Assembly (NCBI GenBank): GCA_007134885.1
Contig: SLJX01000008.1
Location: 1-33,930, forward strand
Source of the DNA: Halanaerobiaceae bacterium
Lineage (GTDB): Bacteria; Bacillota; Halanaerobiia; Halanaerobiales; Halarsenatibacteraceae
DNA: 33,930 nt
Direction of reading: 5' to 3'
This document shows positions 33,006 to 33,930 of this stretch, piece by piece. The first letter of the stretch is position 1. The number at the start of each line of letters is the position of its first letter. The notes under the pieces were generated by a model. The model was given only the letters and a program-made list of their open reading frames with translations, had not been told where the DNA came from and ran no database searches. The position numbers and the translations under genes are program-made.

Positions 33006-33102
33006 TTGATACGGTCCTTTAATTGATCCGGACCTTTAATTGATCCGGTATAGTAAATCCAGTATAGTAGACTCGGTATTTAATTGAGCCAGTATTTAAT
33101 TG
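33006..33102 (+). repeat. degenerate direct repeats of 14-17 bp upstream of the MgtC-type gene
   Basis: Units of the type GATCCGGACCTTTAATT and ATCCGGTATAGTAA alternate and decay into ACTCGGTATTTAATTG and AGCCAGTATTTAATTG. About six units are visible. Confidence 0.7.
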
Positions 33103-33185
33103 ATTTGACACTGCAAGCATATTCTGGCACTGAAAATTATCATTTAGCTGCGTGTTTTGAGGAGAACTTTTTGGGAGGATTTTTT

Positions 33186-33845
33186 ATGATCGGGGCAAAT
33201 ACTATAGTACTGCGACTGCTGCTCTCACTTTTTCTGACAGGAATTGTGGGGTGGGAGAGAGAAAAGTATGATAAGCCAGCAGGTTTTAGAACCCACATTC
33301 TGGTTGGCGTGGGTTCTACTGTTATTATGATTGTTTCCTTTACTATGGGAGTCCTCTATGAACATATTGAGCCTGACCCCGGACGGATAGCTGCCCAGGT
33401 TGTCAGCGGCATTGGTTTTCTGGGCGCCGGTACTATAATCCGGGAGGGTTTTTCGGTAAAGGGGCTGACTACCGCAGCCAGTCTCTGGGCAGCCGCCGCA
33501 ATTGGCCTCACTGTCGGCCTTGGTATGTATTTTATGGCCATCCTGGCTACAATGATAGTATTTTTCACTCTTTTTGTTTTGAACCGGATTGAAATGATCG
33601 GGGTGGGGGCAAAATATAAGATGCTGGACTGCCGGGTTGATGACAGCCCCGGAATCCTTGGACAGTTAGCCGAGGTTCTCGGCAATGAACAGGCTAATAT
33701 TAAGGATGTTCAGGTTGATCGGGATAAGCTCAGCCAGGAAACGGTTGTGCGATTTGATTTGAAATTTAGTGAGGAAACTGATATAAACAATATAAATCGC
33801 GACCTCCTGGAACTGGATGGCCTGCTGGAATTTAAATGGTATTAG
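33186..33845 (+). CDS. MgtC/SapB family membrane protein
   Basis: The 219-residue protein has the MgtC membrane domain followed by a soluble ACT-like C-terminal domain (about 145-219). Landmarks are GWEREKYDKPAGFRTH (22-37), VSGIGFLGAGTIIREG (73-88) and GLTTAASLWAAAAIG (93-107), with four or five hydrophobic helices. MgtC proteins are linked to growth in low magnesium and to control of membrane ATP synthase or potassium transport; the function here is inferred from the family only. ATG 33186 lies seven bases after GGGAGG (33173-33178). The frame is open upstream to 33084, but that part overlaps a spacer repeat and has no ribosome binding site. Confidence 0.88.
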   Translation: MIGANTIVLRLLLSLFLTGIVGWEREKYDKPAGFRTHILVGVGSTVIMIVSFTMGVLYEHIEPDPGRIAAQVVSGIGFLGAGTIIREGFSVKGLTTAASLWAAAAIGLTVGLGMYFMAILATMIVFFTLFVLNRIEMIGVGAKYKMLDCRVDDSPGILGQLAEVLGNEQANIKDVQVDRDKLSQETVVRFDLKFSEETDINNINRDLLELDGLLEFKWY

Positions 33846-33930
33846 GTAAAGCCCCGTGCTCTTTAGCTTAGAGACACAAAAATAGGTGGAAGTATAACGG
33901 CGTATTTTCAAGATAAACAGCCATGCCCCT
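33846..33930. other. non-coding end of the window
   Basis: After the MgtC-type gene, GTG-CTCT and AGAG-ACAC (about 33856-33877) can form a stem-loop with one bulged base. No T-run follows. The sequence may be the start of a leader for a gene beyond the window, but I recognise no known riboswitch in it. Confidence 0.3.

Noticed and set aside
33084-33185. Extended N terminus of the MgtC-type protein from 33084
   Set aside because: It overlaps a spacer repeat and lacks a ribosome binding site. ATG 33186 has a strong one, and the family motif begins there.
33846-33930. Metal-sensing riboswitch next to the MgtC-type gene
   Set aside because: The stretch is downstream of that gene and not upstream. 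I found none of the conserved blocks of the M-box or yybP-ykoY classes, and the window ends before any target gene.

Overview
The window is a stretch of bacterial chromosome in which every supported gene lies on the + strand. The gene order dprA-topA-trmFO-hslV-hslU-codY-rpsB-tsf-pyrH-frr-uppS-cdsA-dxr-rseP-ispG-proS is the classic Firmicutes housekeeping block. CodY, strong AGGAGG-type ribosome binding sites and TTGACA/TATAAT-type promoters agree with that. The ferredoxin-dependent 2-oxoacid oxidoreductase points to an anaerobe. The acidic proteins (S2 tail, SIMPL protein, HslU insertion domain) point to a salt-adapted one. A halophilic anaerobe of the Halanaerobiales type is my best inference, but the sequence alone does not prove it.

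Layout. Positions 1-4275 hold a DJ-1/PfpI protein, a two-gene 2-oxoacid:ferredoxin oxidoreductase (fused gamma-alpha, then beta, joined by a TAATG overlap) and a two-repeat ferritin-like protein. A hairpin with a T-run and then a very good sigma-A promoter separate these from a MATE exporter (4677-6053) and a membrane-anchored SIMPL-domain protein (6167-7063). The housekeeping block then runs from dprA (7752) to proS (32089). It carries rpsB and tsf transcription units, each closed by an intrinsic terminator. Translation follows with pyrH and frr. Isoprenoid, lipid and wall functions follow with uppS, cdsA, dxr, rseP and ispG, and proS ends the block. A family 2 glycosyltransferase and an MgtC-type membrane protein close the window. 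No rRNA, tRNA, CRISPR array, insertion sequence or phage gene was found.

Two features are unusual. First, several normally compact, conserved enzymes carry low-complexity insertions at loops: DprA (two), UppS, IspG, ProS and a small protein after frr; S2 has a long acidic tail. Several are rich in Gln/Asn and are visibly built from short DNA repeats. Second, most intergenic spaces are long for such an operon region and are built of short degenerate tandem repeats (about 10, 11, 16, 20-22 and 31 bp). The 11-bp arrays cluster around codY. One 79-bp sequence occurs twice, ungapped and 82% identical, in the hslV-hslU spacer and the cdsA-(AI-2E gene) spacer. Both are places where a usually tight gene pair has been opened. 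This repeat is the best candidate for an undescribed element.

Other points: the oxidoreductase beta subunit has only three cysteines where four usually hold the 4Fe-4S cluster; HslV has an unusually long 14-residue propeptide; the hslV and rpsB leaders look structured; and xerC/codV is absent from its usual place between trmFO and hslV.
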